Shown here piece by piece: positions 9,462 through 18,000 of a DNA stretch of 64,000 bases. The notes below the pieces were generated by a model. It made no database searches. It was not told the DNA's origin and saw only the letters and a list, made by a program, of their open reading frames with translations. Where the stretch lies: the NCBI GenBank assembly GCA_964030785.1, contig OZ034970.1:14913411-14977410 (forward strand), read 5' to 3'. A program made the translations under genes and the position numbers. This DNA comes from Siderastrea siderea. Lineage: Eukaryota; Cnidaria; Anthozoa; Scleractinia; Rhizangiidae. Each line of letters begins with the position of its first letter. Position 1 is the first letter of the stretch.

Positions 9462-9489
9462 AGTTTTTTGTTGGTATAAATATACAATC

Positions 9490-9867
9490 ATGAATCATCC
9501 GAGCGAGTGGGCAAGATTCTTTCACGAAAACACTGGAAGTTATCGATATAAACACAAAGGGTTGGGTGTGATCCGTGACACCTTCATGACCATCGGTAAA
9601 GTATTCAAAGACAATGTAAAGAATGTGGCAAAGAAAACTGCCGAAAAAGCCACAAAAACAATCACTGAAAAAGCGGGTCAGAAAGTTGGTGAAATTGCTG
9701 TTGAAAAAGGTTCGAAACAAATACGAAAAATACTGCAAGAGCGAAAAAAACAAAAACCGTTGTCTAAAGATTCGAAAAAGAAACTTGCAAATATTTTGCA
9801 AAACCAAACACAGAAAAAATCAGACGCCCTTTTGAAATTAAATCGAATTTTGGCAAACGAAATTTAA
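9490..9867 (+). CDS. Basic core/DNA-binding protein (125 aa)
   Basis: The ATG at 9490 is chosen because TATAAATATACAATC ends right in front of it; an in-frame ATG at 9448 lies upstream of that motif and inside the penton gene. The product is Lys-rich throughout, with Ala/Thr/Lys heptad-like stretches (VAKKTAEKATKTITEKAG) and a basic tail QERKKQKP, giving a strongly positive charge. Small basic proteins at this position in Polintons are thought to condense DNA, like adenovirus pVII. No domain can be named with certainty. The frame is intact and the gene sits between penton and major capsid genes. Confidence 0.65.
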   Translation: MNHPSEWARFFHENTGSYRYKHKGLGVIRDTFMTIGKVFKDNVKNVAKKTAEKATKTITEKAGQKVGEIAVEKGSKQIRKILQERKKQKPLSKDSKKKLANILQNQTQKKSDALLKLNRILANEI

Positions 9868-9909
9868 ACAAAGAAATTTTTTTCTCTTAATATATAAACT
9901 ATCGTTAAC

Positions 9910-11169
9910 ATTTTCAGAACTCAACCATACTTCGAGAATACTACATACGTTCAAATTAATTTAAACACCCCGATCACACTCCCTGCGAACAACCAATTTC
10001 AAACAAAGAGGGGATACAAATTCACTGTGACAGACCGGGACAATTTTTATGACTGGTACAACGCTTATTTTCGCGTCGATTTTAAGTTTGAAGCTAAAGT
10101 AGACGGAGCCAACATTGCAGGTGACACACAATCAGCTCCTATCAACGGTTCTTTTTCATTGATAAAAAGTTTGAAAGTAAGTTCATCGGGGAAAATCCTG
10201 TACGAGGCAGACAATATTCACAAAGGTATTTTCATCAAAAATTTGCTTGATTTTTCAGAAGATTTTTCGAGAAGCGTTGCAAAAAACCAATTTTGGTATC
10301 TTGACTCTGACGCTACCACAGAGACTGATGGCAATGCGACGAACGTCGGAATGCGGGCAAGGGCGCTTCTATCCCAGGGAGGTTTAATGGTTCAGACTAT
10401 TATCCCTTTTAACAGATACTCCTTCTTCGAAACCCTTTCCGATAAATTGCTTCCACCGATGCAACTTGAGTTTGAAATTGAACTGCAAAACGACCAAGAA
10501 ATGATTTTTCAAAACAACGCAACAGCTCGAAGAATTGTTGTCCGTAAATTTGAGTTGTGGACCCCCCAATTACATTTCACTGGTAAAGGACAGACCATGG
10601 CCAATGAAAATTTCTTGAAACCAACCAAATGGAAATATCTGAGTGAAAATTTGCATAGCAGCCCCTCCCAAAGGGATGCGAATGGTACGTGGTTGATTAC
10701 ACCTGGGGTAAAAGACCCCAAACATGTTTTTGTATTCATTCAACAAACTCGGAAACAAAATGCTTACACACAAAACCCTTACATATTTGACACATTTGAT
10801 ATCGATGGTGATGACTCAGCAAGATTGCACACTTGCCGCCTTCAGTACGGCACAAAATTTTACCCTGATCTTGATTACGATCATGATTTTAAAATAAGAA
10901 TTTTGAATGATTTAATCAATTACAGATACAGAAAAAACGACAACTCCGGCGTTCAGCTGCAGCTTGCCAATTTTGATAAGCTGTACCCAATTATCTACTT
11001 TGACCTACGAAACACCAAAGAAAGTGTGACAGGCGACTCGAAAAAGCTTGAATTACATTATAGACTAAATGAAGCCGCCAACGCTCAAGATTATACGACC
11101 TTCGCCTTGGTTTTGAATGAAAAGGAATTCGTGCTGAAGCAAATTGGTAATGAGCTTGTCGCCGTCTAG
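9910..11169 (+). CDS. Major capsid protein, double jelly-roll (hexon-like), start codon lost
   Basis: The frame is open from about 9888 to 11169 and coding similarity extends well upstream of the first ATG (10027). A TATATAAACT motif at 9891-9900 is followed by ATT at 9910, in frame and at the normal TATA-to-start distance, so I place the original start there, ATG changed to ATT, giving ~419 residues. A TTTTCAG at 9911-9917 could instead be a splice acceptor, but neighbours are intronless. The protein is beta-rich, with RDNFYDWYNAYFRVDF near the N-terminus and a long second half, as expected for two tandem jelly rolls that assemble as trimers. No internal stops. Confidence 0.85.
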   Translation: MFRTQPYFENTTYVQINLNTPITLPANNQFQTKRGYKFTVTDRDNFYDWYNAYFRVDFKFEAKVDGANIAGDTQSAPINGSFSLIKSLKVSSSGKILYEADNIHKGIFIKNLLDFSEDFSRSVAKNQFWYLDSDATTETDGNATNVGMRARALLSQGGLMVQTIIPFNRYSFFETLSDKLLPPMQLEFEIELQNDQEMIFQNNATARRIVVRKFELWTPQLHFTGKGQTMANENFLKPTKWKYLSENLHSSPSQRDANGTWLITPGVKDPKHVFVFIQQTRKQNAYTQNPYIFDTFDIDGDDSARLHTCRLQYGTKFYPDLDYDHDFKIRILNDLINYRYRKNDNSGVQLQLANFDKLYPIIYFDLRNTKESVTGDSKKLELHYRLNEAANAQDYTTFALVLNEKEFVLKQIGNELVAV

Positions 11170-11217
11170 AAAAATGAAAAATTGAAAAAAAAATTCTGAA
11201 TATAATATACACGCACG

Positions 11218-11910
11218 ATGAGCACAACTTATCATCCATATAAAATCGCACTGACTGATGGTCAGAAAAAAAAACTTAAAAAAGCTTATGTTATGAAGAT
11301 GCCTGTTAATCTGAGAGTTAAACCAGGTCAAGTTGGACGCGGTGACGAACTTCTTCTCACTGCTACTCAAATCTCGCGACTGAAGAAAACCTCAGCGGCA
11401 GGTAAAGGAATGGAAATAAAATTTAGCCAAACTCAGCTTCAAAATACTGCGCAGCGTGGTGGAAGTTTGTTTTCTGCTATGCTTGGTTTGGCAAAACCAG
11501 CCCTTGGGGCATTGGCAAGTGCAGGTTTGAGTTTTGGCGCTGAAAAAGTGCTGAAAAGGATATTCGGAAAGGGTTTTGGACCGAAAGAAATTGAGCTTTA
11601 TAAACTTGTCCAGCGAATGACTCCTACTCAGAAAAAGGCGGCAAAACAGTATCTTGTTGGAAAAGGGTTGGTGGAAGGAGGCAGTGCACAATACGGTGGC
11701 TTCCTTGGTATGTTGGCGTCTATCGGAGTACCTTTGGCCCTTGATTTAGTCCGAAAAATATTCGGAAAAGGTATGCAAACTCAACCACCACCACCACCAC
11801 GAACAAGACGATCACCACCTATACCACCTCCTAAAGGTAAAGGAATGCAAATTCAACCTCCACCTTTTTTCGGAACTTGGGATGATTATTATCGTTTAAA
11901 AAAAAACTAA
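11218..11910 (+). CDS. Gly-rich amphipathic pX/pVI-like virion protein (230 aa)
   Basis: The ATG at 11218 follows TATAATATACACGCACG. The N-terminal ~75 residues are basic (DGQKKKLKKAY, a segment for binding nucleic acid or capsid). Two hydrophobic Gly/Ala-rich helices follow at ~85-118 and ~158-185, each ending in IFGKG, so the region looks duplicated. The tail has two Pro-rich blocks (QPPPPPRTRR and QPPPFFGTW) separated by KGKGMQ. Adenovirus pX is short, basic and Gly-rich and pVI has an amphipathic lytic helix; either could be the counterpart. I infer a membrane-active or DNA-condensing minor virion protein. GKGM sites could be maturation-protease targets. Confidence 0.65.
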   Translation: MSTTYHPYKIALTDGQKKKLKKAYVMKMPVNLRVKPGQVGRGDELLLTATQISRLKKTSAAGKGMEIKFSQTQLQNTAQRGGSLFSAMLGLAKPALGALASAGLSFGAEKVLKRIFGKGFGPKEIELYKLVQRMTPTQKKAAKQYLVGKGLVEGGSAQYGGFLGMLASIGVPLALDLVRKIFGKGMQTQPPPPPRTRRSPPIPPPKGKGMQIQPPPFFGTWDDYYRLKKN

Positions 11911-12350
11911 ACTTTGAAGATAAACTTCTATCCAACATTGACTTGAGAAAATGGTGCAACTTTTTACGAATTCCAATAAAAGGTGTTTTTAGCAGAAATG
12001 AAACAAAACCTTTGTTTCATTCTCCATGTATTATAAACTTGGATGATTTTGGAAGTTTGGGAACTCACTGGGTATGTTGTTGGCCAAAAGGAAAAGGTCT
12101 TTACGAGTATTTCGATTCATTTGGCTTTACACAACCTTTGGAATGGGAACAAGAGATGTCAATGCATGGGATGAAACATTTTTTCAGAATTGACAACCAA
12201 ATTCAATGGGAACAAAGTGTGAGATGTGGTTATTACTGCCTTCTCTTTTTAAACGAAAGAAATAAAGGAACAAGTTTTGCCGATATTTTGAAAATGTTCT
12301 CTAACGATTTACTTCAAAATGAGGAAATAGTGAAAAATTATTTTTCTTAA
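11886..12350 (+). CDS. Adenain-like cysteine protease, no ATG start visible
   Basis: Maturation protease of the adenain/Ulp1 class that cuts capsid precursors. Counting from the TTG at 11943, His42 lies in LGTHWVCCW, Asp58 in YFDSFG, Gln88 in IQWEQS and Cys95 in RCGYYC, giving the expected His-Asp-Gln-Cys order with Gln seven residues before Cys. The frame is open and family-like back to about 11886, overlapping the end of the preceding gene, but contains no ATG before the conserved core. Either a start codon has been lost, the start is non-ATG (TTG at 11943), or the N-terminus is joined in some other way. No TATA-type motif precedes it, unlike its neighbours. Confidence 0.85.
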   Translation, partial: LLSFKKKLNFEDKLLSNIDLRKWCNFLRIPIKGVFSRNETKPLFHSPCIINLDDFGSLGTHWVCCWPKGKGLYEYFDSFGFTQPLEWEQEMSMHGMKHFFRIDNQIQWEQSVRCGYYCLLFLNERNKGTSFADILKMFSNDLLQNEEIVKNYFS

Positions 12351-12368
12351 AATATATATATATATACA

Positions 12369-12518
12369 ATGGAAGTGTACTGTGTGAAAGAAAAGCGGCA
12401 CACACCCAACGTGAAGGGGACCGAAAAAGTTGTAATCACAAAGAACAATCGAAAACTCTTGAAAGCAAAATGCGCTAGTTGTGGAAAAATGAAATCAAAG
12501 TTTTTGCCGGGAAACTAG
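12369..12518 (+). CDS. Small zinc-ribbon protein, DUF5679-like (49 aa)
   Basis: ATG at 12369 directly after an AT-repeat (ATATATATATATACA). MEVYCVKEKRHT, then CASCGKMKS near the C-terminus, follow the layout of DUF5679-type zinc ribbons, with a CxxC pair at each end; here the second Cys of the first pair is Glu, so metal binding may be damaged. The frame stops at 12516-12518 just after KSKFLPG, and the next frame continues without a break into the phospholipase-like gene. I suspect the two are normally one gene and a single-base change separates them here. Alternatively it is a genuine mini-gene. Confidence 0.6.
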   Translation: MEVYCVKEKRHTPNVKGTEKVVITKNNRKLLKAKCASCGKMKSKFLPGN

Positions 12519-13450
12519 GTGAGCCCTCCCTTGCGGAGGGCAGTGGTATATTTGGCGACGTTGCTATGGCAGTTGGTGATCTTGCAATTACAAAAGGAAT
12601 CCCATATCTTGCGAAAAAAAGTGTTGAAGCTGGACGATATTACACTTCTGAAGCAATGAGAGACCCAAAACTGCAAAAGAAAGCAATAAATTACACTCTT
12701 GACAAAGCCCGCCCAGTTATTCAAAAAGTTGGAAGTGAAATGTTAAATCAACTTTCAACTAAAGTTCGACCAAACCAACGTTACAAAACTGACAGACCTG
12801 ATTTGGATGGAGCTGGGTTTGATATACATGCAGCAATTGGAAAATTTCCGAAACCAAAGAAAGGTTGGACATTGACAGGGCATAATTTTACAGGGCCATA
12901 CAATCCTCTTGAAAAGCAGGTGAAATACGACCCAGAAACGGGTGAAATTCTGGAAATATATCAACCACCAACAGGTGCAACAGATGCGATTGCAATGCAA
13001 CATGATGTTGATTATGATGTTTGTTCCAACCGTGAAAAAAAATATGGTGAAAATCTCAAAAAATGTAAACACAAAGCAGATAAAAAAATGGTGAAGTCTC
13101 TTGACGCAGTTCCTTACAAACAGAGGCAGTGGGGTCATGCGGCTGCAAGAAATGCAATTAATGCTAAACAAAAGTTAGTGTTGGGTTTGAAACAACAAAA
13201 AGGGACTGGTGTTTTGGATAAACCGTTGGATGCAATAAAATTTGCTGAAACTTTGACAAAAAAAATGATTCCTTCCACAAAACATGTATTCGATCGGTAT
13301 TGGTCAGGTGATATTGCGAAAAATGCTTTCACGGGACCAAGTGGTGCCACAAGCAAGAAATTTTGGACTCATCCAAAAAAGGGTACTGTCATGCGTTTGG
13401 TGAAAAATCCGAAAACAGGCAAATATGAAAATGTTTATGAAGAACCTTGA
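12479..13450 (+). CDS. Virion phospholipase A2-domain protein (~320 aa)
   Basis: Carries a parvovirus VP1-type PLA2 domain that in capsids lyses the endosomal membrane. The Ca-binding loop GHNFTGPYNPL is at residues ~134-144 and the catalytic HD of AMQHDVDYDVC at 175-176 (numbering from the TTG at 12479), with a Cys at each side for a disulfide. N-terminal of it is a conserved helical block (GRYYTSEAMRDPKLQKKA, then RYKTDRPDLDGAGFDIHAAI). There is no ATG before the conserved part: the first is at 12566. The zinc-ribbon frame ending at 12518 overlaps in another register, so a frameshift near 12480-12518 in a fused zinc-ribbon/PLA2 gene is the simplest reading. Confidence 0.85.
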   Translation: MWKNEIKVFAGKLGEPSLAEGSGIFGDVAMAVGDLAITKGIPYLAKKSVEAGRYYTSEAMRDPKLQKKAINYTLDKARPVIQKVGSEMLNQLSTKVRPNQRYKTDRPDLDGAGFDIHAAIGKFPKPKKGWTLTGHNFTGPYNPLEKQVKYDPETGEILEIYQPPTGATDAIAMQHDVDYDVCSNREKKYGENLKKCKHKADKKMVKSLDAVPYKQRQWGHAAARNAINAKQKLVLGLKQQKGTGVLDKPLDAIKFAETLTKKMIPSTKHVFDRYWSGDIAKNAFTGPSGATSKKFWTHPKKGTVMRLVKNPKTGKYENVYEEP

Positions 13451-13502
13451 TTGGTTTTCAACCACCATTTATCAAACTCCTGTTTTGCGCGCCAGCTGCT
13501 TT

Positions 13503-13985
13503 CTAAGCTTTCAGGAAGGTGATAAGAAATAGATTCCATAATTTTTTTTTGTGGGGCCAGCATTCAAAAGGTACCATTTCAAAATAATCGTACAGAAAAC
13601 AGGTGTAGTTCACTGATTTGCTAGTTACCCTTTTAAATTGAACAATAACGTTACCAAGAAAAGCGACCTCGCTGGAAGAAAACATTTCGTCAATGTTACA
13701 TTTCCGTAAAACATTTTTTAAATAAGCATTATTCGTTGGAAGAGCAGTGGAACTTCTTCTCCGATTTTCTTCTTCAAAATGTTCATAATCATCACATTCA
13801 ATCACTCTACCACATTTTTGACATACAAGAAATAACTCATTCACCACATAAACTATTTGCTCCTCGCATGAAGGACAACGATTAATCTTTTTTGATAACA
13901 GGCTTATTTCATTTTTTTGCAACATTTCTTGAATCATTTTCGACGAAATTTTCTCACCTTGCAAACAGCCAAACGGGTCGTCCAT
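13503..13985 (-). CDS. VLTF3-like zinc-binding transcription factor, C-terminus frameshifted (160 aa)
   Basis: ATG at 13985, 22 bp from the divergent integrase start. A zinc ribbon CPSCEEQ...LVCQKCGR at residues ~38-60 is followed by a helical region (residues 80-160). In Polintons and nucleocytoplasmic large DNA viruses a protein of this plan (A2/VLTF3) activates late promoters. The frame ends early at 13503 after a T9 run on the + strand (13542-13550); another frame downstream carries a helical, Trp-containing tail reaching to ~13450, so a one-base change in the homopolymer probably truncates the protein. The assignment rests on the zinc ribbon and gene context and is moderate. Confidence 0.6.
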   Translation of the reverse strand: MDDPFGCLQGEKISSKMIQEMLQKNEISLLSKKINRCPSCEEQIVYVVNELFLVCQKCGRVIECDDYEHFEEENRRRSSTALPTNNAYLKNVLRKCNIDEMFSSSEVAFLGNVIVQFKRVTSKSVNYTCFLYDYFEMVPFECWPHKKKLWNLFLITFLKA

Positions 13986-14007
13986 TTTTTATTGTGTATA
14001 GTATACA
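13986..14007. promoter_or_regulatory. Head-to-head promoter between VLTF3-like and integrase genes
   Basis: Just 22 bp lie between the two start codons. The core ATTGTGTATAGTATACAAT is almost self-complementary, so each gene has a TATA..ATACA-type motif directly before its ATG. There is no room for long 5' leaders. Confidence 0.65.
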
Positions 14008-15012
14008 ATGAGCTCACGTATTTTCAATAAATTGTCAAAAATTTATTACAGCCAGCAAGGGTATTGGAAGGGGTTTGCAGCAATTAAGAAATTAGCCCAG
14101 GCAGCGAAAGTTTCGGAAGATGTGGCTCAAAACTGGTTGATGAAGCAAGCTCTTTGGCAGGTTTATTTACCAGCCCCACGGTATATTCCAAGACCGAAAT
14201 TTGATGTTCCTGTTCCAAACAAAGTTCACCAAGCCGATCTTCTGTTTCTCCCACACGATCGCCCACCACGCTCCCGTAAAACGTTTAAATATGCTCTCAC
14301 GGTGGTAGATGTGGCCTCTCGATACAAAGAGGCCGAACCGTTAACCACAAAAGAGGCAAAAGAAGTTGCAACTGCTCTGGAACGAATTTATAGTCGTGGT
14401 CCTTTGAAGTGGTCGAAACTGCTTCAGGTCGATCCTGGTCGTGAGTTTATGGGTGCTGTGAATCAACTGCTTTCGAAACATAATGTCGAGGTTAGACGTG
14501 GTCGTGTGGATATTCACCGTGATCAAGCAATCGTTGAAAGATTCAACCGCACCCTGGCTGAACGACTATTTGGACACCAATATGGGGTTGAAATGCGCCT
14601 CCCAGACGACAAAAGATCGACTGAATGGGTGACCCGACTGCCAGCTGTTATTTCAGCTTTGAATAAGGAAGTTACTCGACTGACTGGTCAAAAACCTGTT
14701 GATGCCATCAAAAAGAAAACTGATCCATCCAAACCCTCAACACCTTATTTGAGACCCGTTGGTGTGAACGAAAAAAAGCTCCCCTCCGGTTTAAGTGTTC
14801 GCTATCTCTATCAACCCGGTGAACTTGAAGGTGGCCGGCAAAGAGCTACCGACCCAATCTGGTCTTTGAATGTTTACGAGATTGAAAAAATTATGATAAA
14901 ACCAGACGCACCAGTTATCTATTATTTGTTTGACGGCCCAAAACGCTGGTTTGTCCGCGAAGAGCTTTTGGTTGTCCCTCCAAACATAGAGTTACCACCC
15001 GAGCAACTCTAA
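14008..15012 (+). CDS. Polinton integrase, retroviral rve superfamily (334 aa)
   Basis: Inserts the element and makes the 6-bp target duplication seen at its borders. The DDE triad is Asp77 (HQADLLFL), Asp142 (LQVDPGREF) and Glu177 (AIVERFNRTL), with the typical 35-residue Asp-to-Glu spacing. The N-terminal ~60 residues form a helical DNA-binding region without a clear HHCC zinc finger, and residues ~270-334 form a beta-rich C-terminal domain. Frame intact and all catalytic residues kept, so the protein may still be active. It overlaps the end of PolB tail to tail by 21 bp. Confidence 0.95.
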   Translation: MSSRIFNKLSKIYYSQQGYWKGFAAIKKLAQAAKVSEDVAQNWLMKQALWQVYLPAPRYIPRPKFDVPVPNKVHQADLLFLPHDRPPRSRKTFKYALTVVDVASRYKEAEPLTTKEAKEVATALERIYSRGPLKWSKLLQVDPGREFMGAVNQLLSKHNVEVRRGRVDIHRDQAIVERFNRTLAERLFGHQYGVEMRLPDDKRSTEWVTRLPAVISALNKEVTRLTGQKPVDAIKKKTDPSKPSTPYLRPVGVNEKKLPSGLSVRYLYQPGELEGGRQRATDPIWSLNVYEIEKIMIKPDAPVIYYLFDGPKRWFVREELLVVPPNIELPPEQL

Positions 15013-18000
15013 AGCTTCTTCTTCGGCTGCAGCAATTGCGGCAATTTCAGCATCTGTAAATTTGAATGCGGGTTCATAACCATAAGCTTTTGTATGAATA
15101 CCATCTTCTTCTATCCATCGCTTTGAATCAAATGAGGAAAGCGATTTTTTGTTAACATACATGCCATAGATCTCATGTCCCTCGTTTCGAAGAATGTTCA
15201 TTCCATGCCATAACTGCTTCTTACCAAAAAGCGTTTCCTTGTACTGTTTATGCATTATTTGTTTCTTGACAACACATTTTTTTACGCCCTTCGCTTTTTT
15301 TATATTTTTTTCGTCTGCTTTCAAGATAGAGTACATTTTTGATCTAAGACCAACAAACTCTGCTATTGGGGTTCCATTGCATTCGTCTTTCATTTTACCC
15401 AATACCTTTTTGTTGGCATTTGAGTAAAGTGGATGCTCCTTCGGGTAATCGCTCGTATCATATAGATTTTTGTTTGTTTCGATATCTTTGTAGACGTCAT
15501 CCGTTTCAATCTCAAGCAGAAGGCTGTCGGTGTCTGTGTACAAGAGCTCGCACTTTGGGCCATATTTTTTTTTCAGCTCGTTGTAGAAAAAATCATACAT
15601 CAAGATCTTGCTGTTGTCAAGGATTGTCATCCCTGTGTAGACAGGCTTGTTGAGCAGCAGCCGGCTTTTGCGCTTGTCGATTCCAAATAAGTCGCTTGAA
15701 AACATAACATGCCTTGAGTATAAAGGGCTTGCAACCAATTTCCTTATTTTGTCTGTCTCATTGCCTCTCACTATTTTTATGTCAACACGGTTACGCAGGT
15801 TTTCCATGGTTTTGCCGAAAACTGAATTATTCATGAGCTTGTAAAAGTTCTTTTCAAAGTCGCTCTTTGCGTTTTTCCTGTATTCTGTATTCATCCGGAT
15901 GTACGGCTCCATCCAGCATTCTTGTTCGAACTCCAACACCCTGTGCACGCGCTTCAGTTTCATTCCTTGCTTCAGATAAAACTGCAAGTTTCGGTAATGC
16001 ACCACATAGTTGTTTTTGTCTTGAAGAGTCAACAACAACTTGTTGCATTTTGGTGTTTTCAGATCCAAGTCTTTTATCAAACTGTGTTGGTATTCCGACA
16101 TCCATTCATTTTTAACCTGCTTTTTCTCGGGGGCAAGGGGAAAGCTGTTGTGTTCTTCATGCAGTTCCTTTGGGTATTCAAGATCTACATCAAGAATCCA
16201 TCCATTCTTTGCGTTTTCGTTTTTCTTAATGATGTCTTCCTCAGTGGGCATAACGCGTTTCCATTTAAAATCTCTTTTCGGGAGCGGCTTACTCATTGCC
16301 CATCCATGAAGATTATTAGCGTCGAGATACATGATGTATTTGTTTGGTCTGCTTGGGTTATAGTCTTGTAATAGTGGGTTGTTTGCCTTTGCGTATCTCT
16401 TGCTTACCATGGAGATTCCACCCCGCATTCCCCTTTCCACAAATAGATATATCAATGTCTGTGAATAACTCAAGCTCGACCCCCGTCTTTTTCAATAAAG
16501 CGTCCCAGGATAGTCCTGGTGATGTGTAATAATGAGCTGGATCTAACCCATACTGCTCTTGGCATAGATTTCGGAAGTTCTCAAAAACATCTGCCAACAG
16601 GGCAACATCTGTTTTAACGTAAAGATCATGATAATCACCCAACGTTTTACATTCAAAAGTCTCCCAGACAGTCTGCGCGTGTGCATACTCTTCGTCTGTT
16701 ATGTGCTCGTCGTTCAACTTACTGTAAAACTTCTCTTTGTCCGGAAGCTTTATCTCGCTAAATCTCCCCCATGAATCCATGTACTCATAAGGATAGATCC
16801 CTTTTTTGTAAAGCAGGTCGCTGCCTTTTGAAATGGTTGATGTTATTTTCAATGACTCCTTTGGTGTTGCGCTTACAAGTGAATCAAGACTTCCTTTTAA
16901 AAAGTTAAAGCTGTCGATGAAACGCAGACCTCCGACTGAAAATGTGATATATTTCTCCATGTTATTAGCAATGCATTTAACCTCTTCATTAAGTTGCGAC
17001 ATCTCTTGCATTAAATGGTGCGCGTCGTAACCCTTTAGATTGTGAAATATAATAGGTCTGGGGGTTGTTTTTGGGTTAATGTACATTCTTACATTGCAAC
17101 TGTTGTGCGCCGCACCGCGATACCTTCCAGTTATGTGACAATGGTCTTTCACTGCGTCTCTGAAGTTTTTCTGAAGTAATGGGTTCTCACAGAAAATACA
17201 ATTTTTCTCTTGTTTTGCTTCCAACTGGTCTTTTGTTTCTGTTAATTTTTTTAGCTTAAGAATCCCCCATTGTTGCTCTTTCTGTGCTCTGTAAAAACAT
17301 TTTTTATGCCCTTGACCCTTATAACTGCATTTTTCTCCACCTTCACCATCTTCTATGCTCTAAACCGGCAAAGAGTCTAAGAATTCATCTTTTATCAAAC
17401 TTTTATTACAAATGTGGCAATCTGTTGCGTTTTTGTATTTTTCCCAGTCTTCAACCGTCATCACAATTGGTTTTGGTGCTGCCAAACTCTCTCTTATTTT
17501 CACCTCTTCCTGCAGAATGTCACTTAAAAACGTTCCCACCGCGTTTTCACCCCTGTAAACTTTTGGTCCCGAAACTTCACCGTCACTTCTCACAACCGTG
17601 TAAGAATAACCACTTGCCTTGTGATATTCTGTTTTCATGGTGTAACTTTTCTCTTTATTCCCACCCTCCAGCTCACAAAGAGAAATTTTGTTTACTAAAG
17701 CCTCAAAGTCAGCGTATATAACATAAGGCGCTTTCATTTGTTTGTTATAATTTTGAAATGAAACTATTTCTTCCTCCTCTTTTGGCATATCAATCCTTGT
17801 CGGTTTCCCTTTTAATCCATTGCAATATTTTTTATGGTTTTCCAACAAATCCTCTCTTGAAAACCCCGTTAAACACAACATGCAATAATGTTTTGTATCA
17901 CGATGTTTGCTCTGATCATAAAGTAGTGCGCTTAATCTTTTCACAAAACAATAATGCTGTTTTTCACCAGACTCAATTAACATCAGGTTTATCCGCAGCA

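Noticed and set aside
9448..9489. Upstream in-frame ATG for the basic core protein
   Set aside because: It precedes the TATA-type motif and overlaps the penton gene, so a transcript from the motif would not include it.
9448..9835. Alternative reading frames over the basic core gene (both strands)
   Set aside because: They are compositional shadows of an A-rich gene; none carries a motif.
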